Source: Tetranychus cinnabarinus
Lineage: Eukaryota > Arthropoda > Arachnida > Trombidiformes > Tetranychidae
Length of the DNA: 64,000 bases
Assembly (NCBI GenBank): GCA_022266195.1
Contig: WHVY01000002.1
Location: 15,019,001 to 15,083,000, forward strand
Reading direction: 5' to 3'
Each line of letters opens with the position of its first letter. The stretch's first letter is position 1. This document shows positions 11,837-25,662 of this stretch, piece by piece. A program made the translations under genes and the position numbers. The notes below the pieces were generated by a model. That model ran no database searches. It was not told the DNA's origin and saw nothing but the letters and a program-made list of their open reading frames with translations.

Positions 11837-14187
11837 CAATTTTTTGTAAAAGTATAAAAATAGATCAACAGTTGTTCTTGATTTGCAAGACCTTTTATTT
11901 GACCAAAATTAAACCCACACCAACGAACTGAGCCACATCCTTCTTTCCCTTTACTTTTATACACAATTTATGTAAATTAAAAGACCATTTTAGTATGTTG
12001 ACCTTTAAAGCATAAAGAGATTGGACCAGAGAAGGAAAGAGCCCCCTAACCAGGGTCAACACCAGGATCACTCCAGGGACACACAAAAACCAAGCTTCAC
12101 CTCTAGATCTTAATCTGCATCACTTATCTTTTCTGTTCCTCCTTTCAAGTCTTTTGGTCTTTTCCATATTCCCTTTTCCTTATCAGTTTAATACAAATTG
12201 ACAATGAAACAAGAAATTGTCTCCAAGTTAACGATAAGTAATTTTTCCAACTTCCTGAGATCATCATCAGAGATAGTTCAGTCGAGGAAAGGAGCAAATT
12301 TTTATTGCCATGTTATTATTCTTTAAAATTAACCAGCGACTCAATGATAATCTGAAATGAAGAAAACAAAAGATATTAGAAAAAAAAGAGTTCAATTGTA
12401 ATGGCACGAGCTCACTTTATTAATAATACAATGAAGCAAAAAAAGTCAAATCAAATAATATAACAGTTACCTCAACTACTTCTAACAATAACAGTGAGAA
12501 TAATAAAGGAAAATAAAAGGTGGAAACAGAAAGAGCTGAACAATTTCCGATATTATCAATATCGATCTTCATCTAAACTGTAAAGAGCGGTAGGAATGAT
12601 CATCGTGGGAGATGATGAGGAGGAGGGAAAAAAAAGTTTTTCTCTTCAAAAGTTTTTCCTCTATTGTGGTAACATGATTTGTGCTTTAGGCTAGAAGGAA
12701 GCGAGAAGAGGGAGGTAACGAGGAGGATGAAGATGATGGTAAAAGGTAGAACGAGGATGAGGATGAGAAGATTAAAAAGAGAGAATAAGTTGAGGGAAAA
12801 AAATCGTTGCAAAATGGCACTCAAATGTTTATGTGGCTTAAAAAATGTCAAGAGATACCCAAGAGAACACTTTTCTTCTCTCATCTTCTTTTCATCTTTA
12901 TCCTCATCATAATCATCAACATTATTCTCAAGTTTGTACCAGACAATTACACCGTAAACAACATTTTTTTGGTTACACAAGAAAATACTAAATACAGAAT
13001 AGCAATAACAATAATAATAGTAATAATAGTTTCTTCGCTTTTTTTCTTGCCTCTTACTTCTTGTACTCACCTTGTACCCTTTAATTGGTAAGTATTGAGC
13101 TGATTTAATATCCATTGACAATCAAATTTGGTGTCATTTATTTGATTTCATCTTCTTCTTCTTCTTCTTTGAACACTAATCTTGTTGTACTTTTTGTTAC
13201 TCTTTTATCCATTGATTCAATTTAACCCAATCATTGGTTTTTAGTTCAATCTGGTTCATATTAATTTTGTTTGTTTGACTCCTGGTTATCACTGGATAGA
13301 GAAATGAAGAGAAAAAAGTTAATTTTATTAATAATTTAACAATTGAATCAATTATCTTTGATTACTACTTACCTTGATCATTTGTAGCAAACAAGGTTTT
13401 CCAATTAAAAATTGATATAATCTGGTTTTGGATAGAGAGATGAAGAAATCAAAATTAATTATGGTTGACATTGGAATGATGAAGAAAGTTAATTGAAGTT
13501 ATTGATAAGCAAATAAATAGTCAATTATTGTTTGCTGTTGAAGCACACTTTTAAATTGTAATGATAAATATCAAGTAAGATTGCATGATTATTATGCAAA
13601 CAACATTAATTTGATGAATGTTAAGGTTACCAGTTTAAATTGAGTTAAATTGGTGGCCGTTTTAAAAAGAAACTGTTAACGCAAAATGACAGTCAGAGAA
13701 GTTACTTTTTGAGTAAAGTAAATTCGCGTCAATTATACTTGTCCTGTTGATCAAAATTGGAGTAAATAGATGTTTCAATGAAACTCACAAACTGGATCCA
13801 AGGGAAAGTAAAAGATCAAGATTGAAATCCTTTTAGCCAATTATGCGGTTAAAATGATCCAATTGAAGATAAAGGGATGTCAGGGGAGATCCTGGGAGAG
13901 GTAAAGAGAGACATATATTGTGATGAAAATGAGTTGAAAAACGGAGAAGATGTGAGTTTTGAGAAGGGGGAATAAATGAGCAAGAACAATAAACAATTTC
14001 ATGATGATTTGTGGGTAAGTGTTTTGGTTCCTTTTCATTTCATACTTTTTCCTGTCTTCCTAAATTTGTGCGGTAAAACAGAAAAACAGAAAAGAAAATT
14101 TCTCATCTTTTCCTTTGTCTCTGCATCTTCTAAATTTTTCCCTCAAATCTCTCTCCCACATACACTAACATTTACAGTTGTCCACCA
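11837..14187. other. Low-complexity DNA, no gene seen
   Basis: Purine-rich GAGGATGA stretch at 12,600-12,800 flips to TCATC-rich at 12,870-12,930. Overlapping frames on both strands here, the longest being 173 codons, are all repeat-derived (Y/S/L/F or R/K/M runs). A 50-bp motif at 14,118-14,165 recurs imperfectly at about 14,970-15,020. Confidence 0.45.
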
Positions 14188-14577
14188 TTCAATGAATGAA
14201 AATTGATTCTTGACCATTCAAATATAACGATTGCACTTTTTTTTCTTAAAGTCATCATTGACTTACTTTTCACTAATTATTATTACTAATAGTTGCAAGA
14301 AACTGCATTAAGTGATAAAGACACTGACATCTAAATTTTAAAGGCTTTTTTGAAATTTGACATCATTGGAGCCATTGAAAAATGTGCGACAGCCACATGT
14401 GTAGTCTCTTTTTTTGTGTTATTGAAGTTTGAATGCAAAGATAATAGTTATTCACGGTAAAACAAAGAGACCTAAGATGATAAAGGTCAACGGGATACTT
14501 TTACGCCTACAAAACCCAAGAAATCACTTAACTGCAAAAATTTTTCCAGGTTTTTTTGCCCCTTTCATCTGGTAAAA
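14188..14577 (+). repeat. Direct duplication A, copy 1 (partner at 18.02-18.40 kb)
   Basis: About 390 bp, from AATGAATGAAAATTGATTC to CTGGTAAAA, aligns with 18,023-18,404 in the same orientation at roughly 90% by eye, with small indels. It contains the palindromic word CACATGTG in both copies. No open frame is shared, and no terminal inverted repeats or target duplication were found. Confidence 0.8.
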
Positions 14578-14691
14578 TCTATGTAAACATATATACAATA
14601 TAAGTAAATGTATCAAATTTTTGCGTCAAGATTGTGCCCAAACTGAGCGGGCTCTAAGAAAAAAATACACAGTATGATAGCCCTGATTCAA

Positions 14692-14831
14692 CTACAACGA
14701 CGAAAAATAGGAAACCTAACCTCAGAATTCAGATCTCTGAGAAATTCATGAAAATAGAGGTTGGGGAAAACTGTTTTGTTATTCAGGTTTATGGTTCATT
14801 GTTAGACCAGGATTTCATGTAAAACTTTTGT
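14692..14831 (-). repeat. Interspersed repeat B, minus-oriented copy
   Basis: The reverse complement aligns with 43,039-43,216. Shared landmarks are AAATCCTGGTC, AACAATGAA, CCTCTATTTT, ATGAATTTC, CAGAGATCTGA and GGTTTCCT. The 43-kb copy has about 45 extra bases. This is probably a short dispersed element; too little is present to assign a class. Confidence 0.6.
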
Positions 14832-17800
14832 TTTTTGAGTAATGAGTTAGGTGTAGAGAGGTGAACTGCTTTTTTCCACCACTTTTTTTGCCCGTCTTTT
14901 CACGTATTTTTACCTTATTGTCCACCACCCAATCTGACACATCCGCCGCATCCACCAAATTAATCAAATCATCTGCATCTTCTACATCTTTCCCTCAAAT
15001 CTCTCCCCCACCCCACACACACACAAATATGCGGAGGCGGGTGAGTTAAAGATTGACTCTCTCTAAACCAAATTAATGTAAATACTTTTTGACAAAAAAA
15101 CAGTTTCACTCGGATCAAAGTCTCCGCTAACCTTGAAGTTCAAGCTTCACCTTTTTAGGAAAGCCTTCAGGTTCAGCTTATCTTTACCTGGTCAACTCTG
15201 TCAGCCCTCACTTGTAACACTGTTTATTTGATCAAATTTGATTCAATATCCTCATCATCTTCATCCTTCATCCTCCAATTCTCTTGTGTGTCTTTGTGGC
15301 TTTGTCTTTCAGGGTTTACTTCATATCTTTTTTTGGCTCTTCTTGTTGCTCTTCTTCACAAAACTTTTTTTTTCTCTCCATTCTATTTGCTCTTCCATTT
15401 CCTACAATCTACCGTGTCTAACAACAATCAAATCAAATCAAATCAAAGGTGACACCTTCTTTCTCTTCCTTTTCTCCTTCTTTTTGGCATTTTTTTTCCT
15501 CCTCTCCTTTTGCTGCCTTGAAAACAAAAACCCGGAGGAGATGCTACTTCTATTTAGAAACAATGTCAAAACACTGAACATTAGTATTTCTTTAACATTG
15601 TTCATTTCATTTTGCTTTTACCATACATTTAGATACTGTATATGAGTGTGTCTGTACAACAATTCAACTTGACCTTAACTAATATATATATATACATTTA
15701 TTTATTTATAACTGATCACAGAGTCCAACTCAATTGACATAACACAATTGAATAAAAGTGTAGAGACTGAAACCAACTCCGTATTTCTTCTTATTGTGTA
15801 GCCTTTTTATTGCTATTTCTGTTTCTTATTTTGTGTCTTAAACCCCCTGAAGGGATAAAACAACTTTTCCTTGTCTTATATTTATATATAAATATAAATG
15901 TCATAAGTCTTTAGATATATCGAACCTCATCATATGAAAGTAAATAATATTACGATGATAACTAATAATGAAATGCTTGCTTCTAAATTGATGAGAGAAC
16001 CAGACATATACTCATTATATACAGTATATAAATATATAGCAAAAGCAAATGTTAACATTAGCTGATGTAACATCTTTCAAGATTGTTCAATAATTGATGT
16101 TTCAACTTGAAAAGTGAATCTGGCCAGAAAATCTCAATCATGGTAGTTCAGGTTTCATTTTATCAAAAAGACATTGATACAACTGCTGAGGTTCATCTGT
16201 ATCCAAACTGAAATGACAAACAGATAAGAAAAAAAAAGACGTAAAGAAAACAAGAAAAAAATGATTAAAGTAAAAGTTGCAATACATTAAAAAGTAAGTG
16301 GAAAAGTCGTTCAACATTTTCATACCTCATGACATTTGACTTTTGCCATTTTGTCGATTAAATTCCTTGTTTTGTTCCTGGTTTCAGAATTTTTCTAAGA
16401 GAGAAAACAAAATTAATTGATGGTTATAGTTGCTGTGAGTCATTGAATCTGTCTTTTAACTTCTTAATCATGCTCATTTGATAAACCAGGTTGCAGACAA
16501 ATGAGCAAGATAAGAGACTTCAGAAGGGATAACTTTAAAGAGTATGGAGAGAGAGAGAGAGAACGATATGATTGAACACAGAAATGGAGAATCAACTTTT
16601 ATATCTACTCTGAATCTAACAGTAATAATAAAATAACATATTAGTAACAGTAGCTGTGTTAATGGGTGATCGTAACAATAAAAACAATAATACGTATAAT
16701 AGTAGAAATAATTATTATAACCAAACTCGATTTAACAGCAATATCGCACAATTTAAATTAGTAAAGTTGTTAATCAAAAAGAGTGATTAAAGGGATTCAT
16801 AAATGCATTTCGTGAATTATTTTTCCCTCTCTTACATTACACACACAAATATACACTCTTAAAATTAGACTTGATTGTGTATATGAAATTAAAACTCACT
16901 CTAATCTTGGATTAATTCTGTAATTTGTGCGATTACGGTGCAAAGTGAGTTTGTTAATTGCCCAGTGAAACTTCAACAACCAAAAAGCAATTTTCCAAAG
17001 AATGTTTGTCTACAAGGCGAAAAAATAGCAAAACAAAACAATAATTAATTAATCAGACATTTAGTATAATCAAGTATGGCTGCAATGAGTTTCATAGTTG
17101 AAAACAGGGTAAGGTTAATATCTTACCGGTTGAGAGTTGTTTATTTCCGTCAAACTTGATGTCTGGCAGGCTACAGGAGCGAAAAAGAGATGACGATGAA
17201 AAGTAAAGAGGCGAAAGATGAAAGGGAGGGAAATAGGTGAAATGTGTCTGGTTCACATCAGGAAACTGAAACCAAAAAATCGTACCAGTTTTTATGATTA
17301 ACATCATCATCAGTGAAGACCAATTACAGGAAACCAACAATTTTCATTGGACCATTTCTACCTTACCTTGTACCGGTGAATGTCTATCTTCACTTATTCA
17401 CCTCCGTCAAAACCACGCTAAACTTGTTTCTCTATCCACTCCTACTGTGTCGATCCATCAGCCTGCAATCAATGATCCATGACTCTTTCTCTTTCTCTTT
17501 CTTTCTCCTCACATTTCACATCTATCCATCAACATAATAGCATACCACCGGCACACATGAAAACCTGTAAACACTACCAAAGTGGAAACAAGCGTTTCTT
17601 TCAACCATCTTTTCAGTTTCACTGTACACCGATTGGCTATTCACTTGACCACTGTAAAAAAAGAGCCTTTTGTTTTTCATCATATCACCAACGATCCGTT
17701 TTCACATTTCATTCTCATCTTCTTTTTCTCCTTCTTTCTTTTTGTATTTTCCTTAGCCTTTTTTTCCTTTGGCTTTCAACATGAACGTCAATTGTGGATA

Positions 17801-18022
17801 AATTGAATCAATTTGTTTCCTTGTTTAAAGGCTACTCAATTTTATCTTTATCCATCTCATCCGTCAGTCTGTCGACAGGAATAGTTTCACTGTTAGAGAG
17901 TGAAGAAAGAAAGTGAAGGATAAACTGCTGGAAAAGATTGAGAAACTAAACATTAACATAACATTTACAAGTGTACACCAATGCATGTAAGTTATTTTTG
18001 AATAGCATTTCAATTTGGACAT
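14832..18022. other. AT-rich and pyrimidine-rich DNA, no gene seen
   Basis: CTTTTTC and TCATCTTC tracts at 15,240-15,520 and 17,480-17,770, TA-dinucleotide runs near 15,682, 15,885 and 16,018, and GA repeats near 16,547. All open frames are S/F/L-rich repeat products. Confidence 0.45.
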
Positions 18023-18404
18023 TCAATGAATGAAAATTGATTCTCTACTATTTAACCATTCAAATATAACGATTGCACTTTTTTTCTTGAAATCATCATT
18101 GACTTACTTTTCACTAATTAGTTGCAAGAAACTGCATTAGGTGATAAAGACACTGCCATCTAAATTTTAGAGTTTTTTTTAAATTTGACATCTTTTGAAG
18201 CCATTGAAAAATGTGCGACAGCCACATGTGTAGTCTTTTTTTGTGTTATTGAAGTTTGAAAGCAGCGAGAATAGTTATTCACGGTAAAACAAAGAGACCT
18301 AAATTGATAAAGGTCAACGGGATACTTTTACGCCTCCAAAACCCAAGAAATCACTTAACTGAAAAATTTTTTCCAGGTTTTTTTGCTCCTTTCGTCTGGT
18401 AAAA
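18023..18404 (+). repeat. Direct duplication A, copy 2
   Basis: Partner of 14,188-14,577. It carries the same CACATGTG and ATTCACGGTAAAACAAAGAG segments. It differs by a few substitutions and by loss of an ATTATTACTA stretch present in copy 1. Confidence 0.8.
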
Positions 18405-21400
18405 ATATAAGATAATTAATTTAAAGGCATTTTAACCATGAATAGATTGTTTGAACTGGTTGAACTTACTTTACTTTGATATAAGCATCTTAGGAATTGG
18501 TTTTGATTGAATGTTGTACACCTTTTTCACATTGATTCGTTTGTGTTTCCTTAGCCAATGTTTTTGTCTACTCTCATCACCATCATTTTGATCATTATCT
18601 TAATCATCATGAGCCCCAGAATCAGCAAAATGATCATAGGAAAGTTGCAGTTGTAGAAATAGCAATAGAATCAGCAACAACAGTCATGGTAGCATCAGTT
18701 AATTGCTTTTCACCTTTTCTGTTTTTCCTGTTTTGCCATTTATCCTCTCTATCTAAATCATTTCCATCTTTCCACCTCTTTCTTTCTCTTCTTACATCAT
18801 CTTTCATCCCTTTCTTTGTCATCTTCTGTTTACTGTATTACCTTGCCTTGGAAACATTCCAAAAGAACTCTTGGCCACTTATTCATCCAGGAAAGCTTAT
18901 TACACAGTAAGCTAGGTAATTTTGGCATCCATCTTCTTCTTCTTCTTCTTTTAACTATCACCATCATCATCATTATCATCGTTTTCTTCTTTGACTGGTT
19001 CTTTTCTTTTTCCTCCTGTTTTCTTGATTTTCCTTTTTCCTCCTCATGTCTTTTTTCTTTTTTTGATCTCGGATGTTGTTTCACCTTTACTTTTTTCCTT
19101 ATCTCACTTGTCACCTTTTTTTCATCTGTTATTGTCAGCAGCGTTATTAGAAAAACTTTGTTCTTGTTCTTGATTCCTTTTATAATCAATGACATAATAT
19201 CAATTTTAGTAATACTGTTCACTCAGTTTGCAATGATGAGATGGGCTTGTAGTAATTTCATCATCTTGACATTCAAAATATTCACATAATAATGCCCATG
19301 GTAACTCAAATAAACCTGGATATAACATTGGCATCCTTTTATATACTGTACGTGAAGTGGGTTTTCATCCAATTATAATGTCTACTCCTTCATGGCTGAA
19401 GACTGAAAAAAAAGAAAGAAAGAAAAAAAAGTTGTAGACGTAGAAAAGGTAACACAAATAATAATGAGGACACTTTCATTGCTCCAGTATTAAATGCTTA
19501 TTTAAGCCTTATTTAAGTTAAATACAGTTAGCAGAAAGAGAGAGAGAGAGAGGAAAAAGATTCATCTTTTTTTGCCTTTTCATTGGTCACAAGAGATGCT
19601 TCAATCCACCCAAGTCACTTAATTTCAGCAAACATATTTTTAACACTGCGGTCCTCCTCTTAATTGTCTCTTAACTTGCTCTTTTGTTATGATGCTTTCT
19701 TTGGTGGTGATGATGATGATGATAGTATTCACGTGATTACATGTTATTTTTATATATATATTATATATAAATATAATTCTTGAGAAAGATCTTAAGTGTC
19801 CAATGGTTGGATTAACATTACGCTTAGTTTCATTCAAGCCATGGATGATGATCCGTGCTAGATGATCATATAACAGTCCAAGCGTATAAGCAAGAGGAAA
19901 GAATGAGTAAAAGAATAGGAAAAAGAAAAATTAGAAACAATCTTTTTTTCTGAGTGTTTGATAATACTTTCTGCACGGGTCCGAGTAAGGATCTTGTGGT
20001 TAGTTTCAAGTTAACACGGAAAAGTAGTTGCCTTGAAAAGTAAGAGTTATTCTCGAGAATAAATTTGTAATAAAAAAATATAAGTACGTTTTGTTTCAGT
20101 ATCGTGTAGATGAAGATGACTTCTTTTGAAATAAAGAAGGAAAAAGTCCCAAATAAGGATGACAAGTTATTTATGTGAGCAAGTTAACTGTGCATAAAGG
20201 GAAGAAAAGAAAAGAAAAAGAAGATACATTTTAAAGTTAGAATTTTTTTTGCTCTCTTCTACCAAAATCAAATGAAAGAAGTAAGGAGGCTGGGATGAAA
20301 ATGATGAAAAGGGATGAGTTAAATGGCAATTAAATATAGGTAGTAGGGGTGTAAGAGAAAAGGAAAAGAGAGATAAAATGAGCAAGAAAAAGAATACAAA
20401 CAAGAAATGAAAATAAACCACGGCATTAATAGAGAGCGAGAGAGAGAGAAGGAAAGAGGAAAATGAAAGAGAGAGGTAAAAGTGAGGAAAAGAGAGTGAA
20501 AATTGTGAGTAAAAAAAGGAGAGAAAAAGAGGGAGAAAAAGGAAAAGAGAGAGAATGGAGTGAGTTAAAAGAAAAGGTGAATACAATGAGAAAAGTAAAC
20601 CAAAATCAGAGTATTATCCAAAATGATTACATGATTTACGGAAGAGAAGAGAGGAAGAATGAAACAAGAATCACCTCCTACTATTTTATAGGGTTTTCTT
20701 TCAAAATGATACCTGTAAGTCTGTACAACTGATGATGATACTGTCAATGATGAAGATGATAACGGGTAAGGAGAGAGAGAGGTAGAGAGAGAGCGAGAGA
20801 AAGGGAGTAGAAAGAAATAGAAACACAGAGAGGTAACGAGATGTGTAGTAACTTTGATGATGATGATGATGATGACGATTATTATTATTTACCCCCTGCT
20901 TTGATAACGTTAAAGAGAGCTCAAAGCTTAGAGGAGAAAATGAACAATGGTTGTCATTTTCAGGCAACTAACTGTGGGGTTTAATTCATTTGTTTTCCAC
21001 CAAATTATAACTCATTTAGTCTTTTGTAGCTTTTGATTGTACGAGTTGATAGTCTTGATTTGTTGGCTTTCCTTTCCTCCCTCTTTAGCTCCTTTCGTTT
21101 ACTTTCCTAAAAGAGAAAAAAAGAGAAAAAGAGAAAGTGAATGAGTGAATTAGTGAGTAAGTGAGAATCACAAGATTCTCTTTTTTACTTCTTCCTCTCA
21201 AATTGTCACAAATACATTTTCTGAACCAGATATAAAGAATGTGATAATAAGGGGAGGGCGGAAAAAGAGCTACTTTTGTCATTGAAAATGAACGTGTTAT
21301 TTTCAGATGGTAAAGATTATTCATAGAATGAATGGAAGTAAAAAAGAGCAGTCAAATGGAATTACAAGGTAACAAAGTGTAGGAGAATAGAGGGAAGAAG

Positions 21401-24400
21401 AAGAAGAAAGGGAAAGATATGATGATAACTTTGATTACCTTTTTTTCAAAAGAAGTAAATCCTCCTCACAAAATCAAACATTAGAACCATCTTTATAGTT
21501 GATAAAACCAGAATAAAAAGATTTGATTTGTATAACAAGATTTGATATTGATGATGATTCCGTCAATCTTTTTTTACCTGAACTTTTTCCTTGTTATTCT
21601 GAATACACGACGAATGAATAAGCAGGCAAATCCAATCAAATTACATGGATCAATAAAAAAACACGGAAAAAAGGTATTAATTTCAATATAATGTAAAAAA
21701 TCACACAAACCTTGTTTAACATGTTAACGCGTTACTGAAAAGGGAAAAATATAAAAGAGGTAAACAAGAAAAGTAAAAACATACCAACAGAAAGATTATC
21801 TTTCAATAGGAAGCCTCTTTTAATCCAAAAAAAGACATAAACCAGTAAACAGGTCGGAAGGATTTAAGTGATTTACAACATCCGCTTTAATCAAAAACAA
21901 TCATGGATTGGGCCAAGTTAATTGTTATCCATTAATTGAAAGAAAAGCAAAATAAAAATAACAACAGTCCGATAATCTTTAGATTTGAAATTTAACGGTT
22001 ACAATGGTGCTTATAATAAAAGATGGCAGCACAAAGGAAAAAGATTAATGATTGATTAAATCAATTTGATTAAGTGATTCAGTAATTTAATGGAAAATAA
22101 TTTATTCATAAGAAAGAAACTTTTAAAAACCTGTTAATCTGAATTTAACGAATTTAATCAGATTTTGGTTGAATTTAATAGTCTTACCTTTAATGTTATT
22201 TCACCGATAATACGATAATGCAGTTAGTGACTCCAATATAAACCGGTAATCGTTTGATTTTTCAATCATTTTCCAATATTAAATCATTACTTTATTGGAT
22301 GATTAAGATTTTAAAATTTTATCCTTTGATTTAATTAATAGATTATAATATTAATCATGTAAACACTCTCTTTTGTAAATCGCGGTTGACTGCGTTTTCA
22401 ATGGGAAGCACCAGATGGGTCAGTTTCTTAGCCAATCCGATTGTGCAATTTTGTAATTGATTATTTTCATTTAATTTTACATTTGTTTCACCTTTTATTT
22501 CGTTGAGTTGTACAAATTGTTTGTATTGTGTTTCCGTGATTTGTTTAATTTCAATTAACTGTTTACATGATTCTCCTTTAATTTGCTTGATTAAGTGTTT
22601 GTTTAATGTTGCATGATGCAACCTTTAACACATTTCGTTTACCAAAAATATTAGTCACTTTGTCCCTTTCTGTCTATCTGTCTCTCTCTTTCCCTCTCTT
22701 TCAATTGTTAACTTGAACAACGTCTTTTTTCTATTCTTGTGTAATTTTTTTCCCTTCTAAACTCTTTTATAGCTTCCATAATCTTGTGTGTTGCCTGTTT
22801 AACCAAAAGGTGAAAAAAGTGAACGTTAATGTTCATAGTTAACATAATGGGTTTCACCTTTGGTCCAATAAAATAGTGATCTTGAGTTTTTCCTTTTATC
22901 GTTCAAATGATGTCTATGAGTAAGAGGAGGGAGCAGAAGAAAGTGAACGTTTTTCCTTGGTTCTCATTCTTTTGGTACAATATTATTAAAGAGTCTCATG
23001 AAAAATTGTTGACCTTTACAATAATACCTTTAATATTCTTTCCTCTCATTCTATTTTTTTTCAAATACCTGTAAGATACTAGGATGGAGGAGAAAATAAA
23101 TGACCAAAAAAGTGGAATGAAAATGGTAGCTACCTTGTTTTGTTCATTGTGCTCATATCGTCATTTTTATCCTAACCTGATTTTTATCTCATTTTGACTG
23201 TTTTTTTCCTCGTTTTCTTTACAGATTGAACCACATCTCTGTTATGATTAAGGATGAAATGGCAAGGAAAAAGAAATGGAAAACGGTCAATCTGTAAAAG
23301 AAAAAAGGTTACAATAAACAAAGATAGTGGAGACAATTACAGGAGAACATGGATGAAATTATTGTTTGTTGGCCCAGTGTAAAGTGAAGTATTATTAGGA
23401 AAAAAAAGTGATGATAAAAAACAGGAAGACAGAAGATGAAGAACAAGAAGTCATCAGTAACGTTATCAACCATTACCTGAAACATCATTTTTCTTTCTCC
23501 CTTCAACATTTTTGCGCTGCTAAACTACTTTTACTTCTTTTTCTCTCTTCCTTTCCCAGTTATTGCATTTTGACTCTACTCTTTCTCCTGTTTCTGTTTC
23601 ATCCTGATGTTCACTTGAATCTTGATAGATAGAAAAGGTAATGATGTAGTTACCTGGGGATGATAACTATAATAATGTTAATAATAATATTAGCTATAAT
23701 AATAGTGAACCTTAAAGGCTTATGTGACAAGTGACAGTGAAACTTGATACTATTATTAACCTGAGAAAGATTCTTGTAGTCAAATTATCCATTTGACCAT
23801 TGATTTTGTTTCTTTCAAGATAACCTGCTATTTGTTTACTCCTGGATGAATGTTAACTTTTCATGGCGAAAGAAGAAAAAAAAGAACAAAACGGTAAATG
23901 CTGATCAAAAGAATTAATCTTCAAATTCCCCTGAGGGTGATGATAGGGGATAAAAGATAGAGAAAAAGAAGAGTAATACTCTCCTGATAAGATGAATGAA
24001 ATTGATAGAAAAAAGTAAAACAGACAAGAAGAAAAGATGAGGAAATAGAAAAGTAGAATGAAAAGTGAAAAAGTCAAGTGTTCATCCAACAATGATCAAT
24101 GACACCGACTTGCAATAAAACTTCATGTATCAATATCAATCTGATTTGATGCGTTAAATTGAGAGAGTGTGAGTTCATTCAGAAGTTAAAATAAAGTGAA
24201 AAAAAAGTACGGAGAAAGATTAACTTCAACTGTCAGGTTAATCAAAGTAAAAAAACTGTATTTTCTATTAAGCTTTAAACACTTGGTTAAGTATTTAATA
24301 AATTAATCTCATTTTTATCTTTACCTTTAGAATTGTCATTGTTATGATTCGTTTTGTCCACTCAAGTACGTTTCCAGTGAGTCAATTTTTAATTACATTG

Positions 24401-25290
24401 GTATGTACATTTAAATTTGTTTATTACTTATTCGTATCATCTTCAATGATGTTTTTAAGTGTTTATCTAATGCTAATTTTTTTTTATTTACAATTTATTT
24501 TCTACTGTCATAGCCAGATGAAAGTTACTTTTTGGAAAGGCAATGAAATGAATCATTCATTCACAAAGTTTCAAAATCATTAACTATACCTCATCATCAT
24601 AATCATCATCATTATGGTAATGATTTATGATTAACGAGCTTTAACGATGTATCAAGAAATGGAGATCAACTTTTGAATTGAGTGTGTATAAAATTGACCC
24701 AAGGATGGAAAGGAGATTAAAAGCAACAACCAAAAAGAGGAAAGAGCAAGAGCAAGTGAAAAAAATGTCTACAGTTAAAGTAAAGTGTGAATAGTTTTTC
24801 TTGGTAATAACTACAGAAAAGGAAAGGTCTGCAAATTTGTAAAGCTTACGATTGACATGATATGAGAGAAGCAGCACAAAAAGTGAGCAAAGGAGCAAAG
24901 AAACCAATTGGAAAAGGAGTCGAATGGAAAAAAAGCAATGAATGAAGAGAAAAGATTTCTACTTTTTCATGAGGATGATTCAAGGAAGAAGCAAAAAGAA
25001 CAACTTGAAGAAAAAGAACTGATGACAGAGTAAAAAAGAGCAAGGAGCAGAAAAAGATGATAATGATGATGAGGCTGATGATGATGATGAAGTCAAGAAA
25101 GAAATCAAAGGAAAGAAGGAAAAGAGAATGAAAGGAGAAAAGATAGAGAAGGAAGGAAAAGTAAAGGAGAAGAAAAGAGCAAAAGACTGAAAGTTATCAA
25201 TAGGATTTTGATTTGTTATTGAATAAAACATCGTATTGAGCCTGTTGAAAAGAGAAGTAAAAGAAAGTGAATCGTTCTTTTGCTCATCTC
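18405..25290. other. Low-complexity DNA with strand-switching purine tracts, no gene seen
   Basis: Pyrimidine-rich at 18,690-19,180 and purine-rich at 20,340-20,600, 20,770-20,830 and 24,890-25,200. GA repeats lie near 19,533, 20,432 and 20,770, and (GAT)n near 20,857. Tens of overlapping short open frames arise on both strands from these tracts, and none has complex composition. No splice-linked pattern was recognised. Confidence 0.45.
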
Positions 25291-25295
25291 TTTAT

Positions 25296-25473
25296 AATGC
25301 TTATATAAAATTATAGTTTTATACACATAAACAGACAGTTACAAATACACTTACAAGTCAATATCTCTCTCCCTCTTTGACTGTGTGTGTGTGCCTGTGT
25401 CTTCACTGCATGTCCGTGTAAAAGTGTGTATAACATCAACAACTAGAAGAATGATTACCTCTTCTTCATCAGC
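25296..25473 (+). promoter_or_regulatory. Candidate TATA-type promoter and 5' leader
   Basis: CTTATATAAAATTATAG near 25,298 resembles a TATA box. It is followed by an A/C-rich leader and a TG-repeat (25,381-25,392) before the ATG at 25,474. The motif is weak in AT-rich DNA; I list it because it sits upstream of the only signal-peptide-like small frame nearby. Confidence 0.2.
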
Positions 25474-25662
25474 ATGAAAATTTCCATTGGATCATCTCCA
25501 TACATCATTTGCCTCATTATATTCAATCTTCCTGTAACCAATTTATCCAACTTTGTAGTTTTACAAGTTTCATACATTCAATCCAACCAACAAAAACATC
25601 AACAAGAAGAGCAACATCAATATCAACCAAGACTAACACACGAAGGACAAAGAATAAGCTGA
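25474..25662 (+). CDS. Candidate small secreted Q-rich peptide, unrecognised
   Basis: A 62-codon frame from ATG at 25,474. The first 25 residues resemble a signal peptide: MKIS, then a hydrophobic stretch YIICLIIFNLPV. The second half is rich in Gln, His and Glu (SNQQKHQQEEQHQYQP). An AATAAA lies right at the stop (about 25,661). No family is recognised, no dibasic neuropeptide cleavage pattern is evident, and it sits in repetitive DNA with an overlapping longer frame. It may be chance. Confidence 0.18.
   Translation: MKISIGSSPYIICLIIFNLPVTNLSNFVVLQVSYIQSNQQKHQQEEQHQYQPRLTHEGQRIS

Noticed and set aside
12600..13121. 173-codon minus-strand frame, the longest open frame in the left part
   Set aside because: Tyr/Ser/Leu/Phe-rich translation of a pyrimidine tract with overlapping frames on the other strand; no domain and no splice or start support.
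15238..15645. 135-codon plus-strand frame with a hydrophobic composition
   Set aside because: Phe/Ser/Leu-rich translation of CTT/TTC repeats; the apparent membrane segments are a composition artefact.
18816..19289. 157- and 130-codon frames on opposite strands over the same bases
   Set aside because: Both arise from the same TCATC/CTTT tract; mutual overlap of low-complexity frames is typical of simple sequence.
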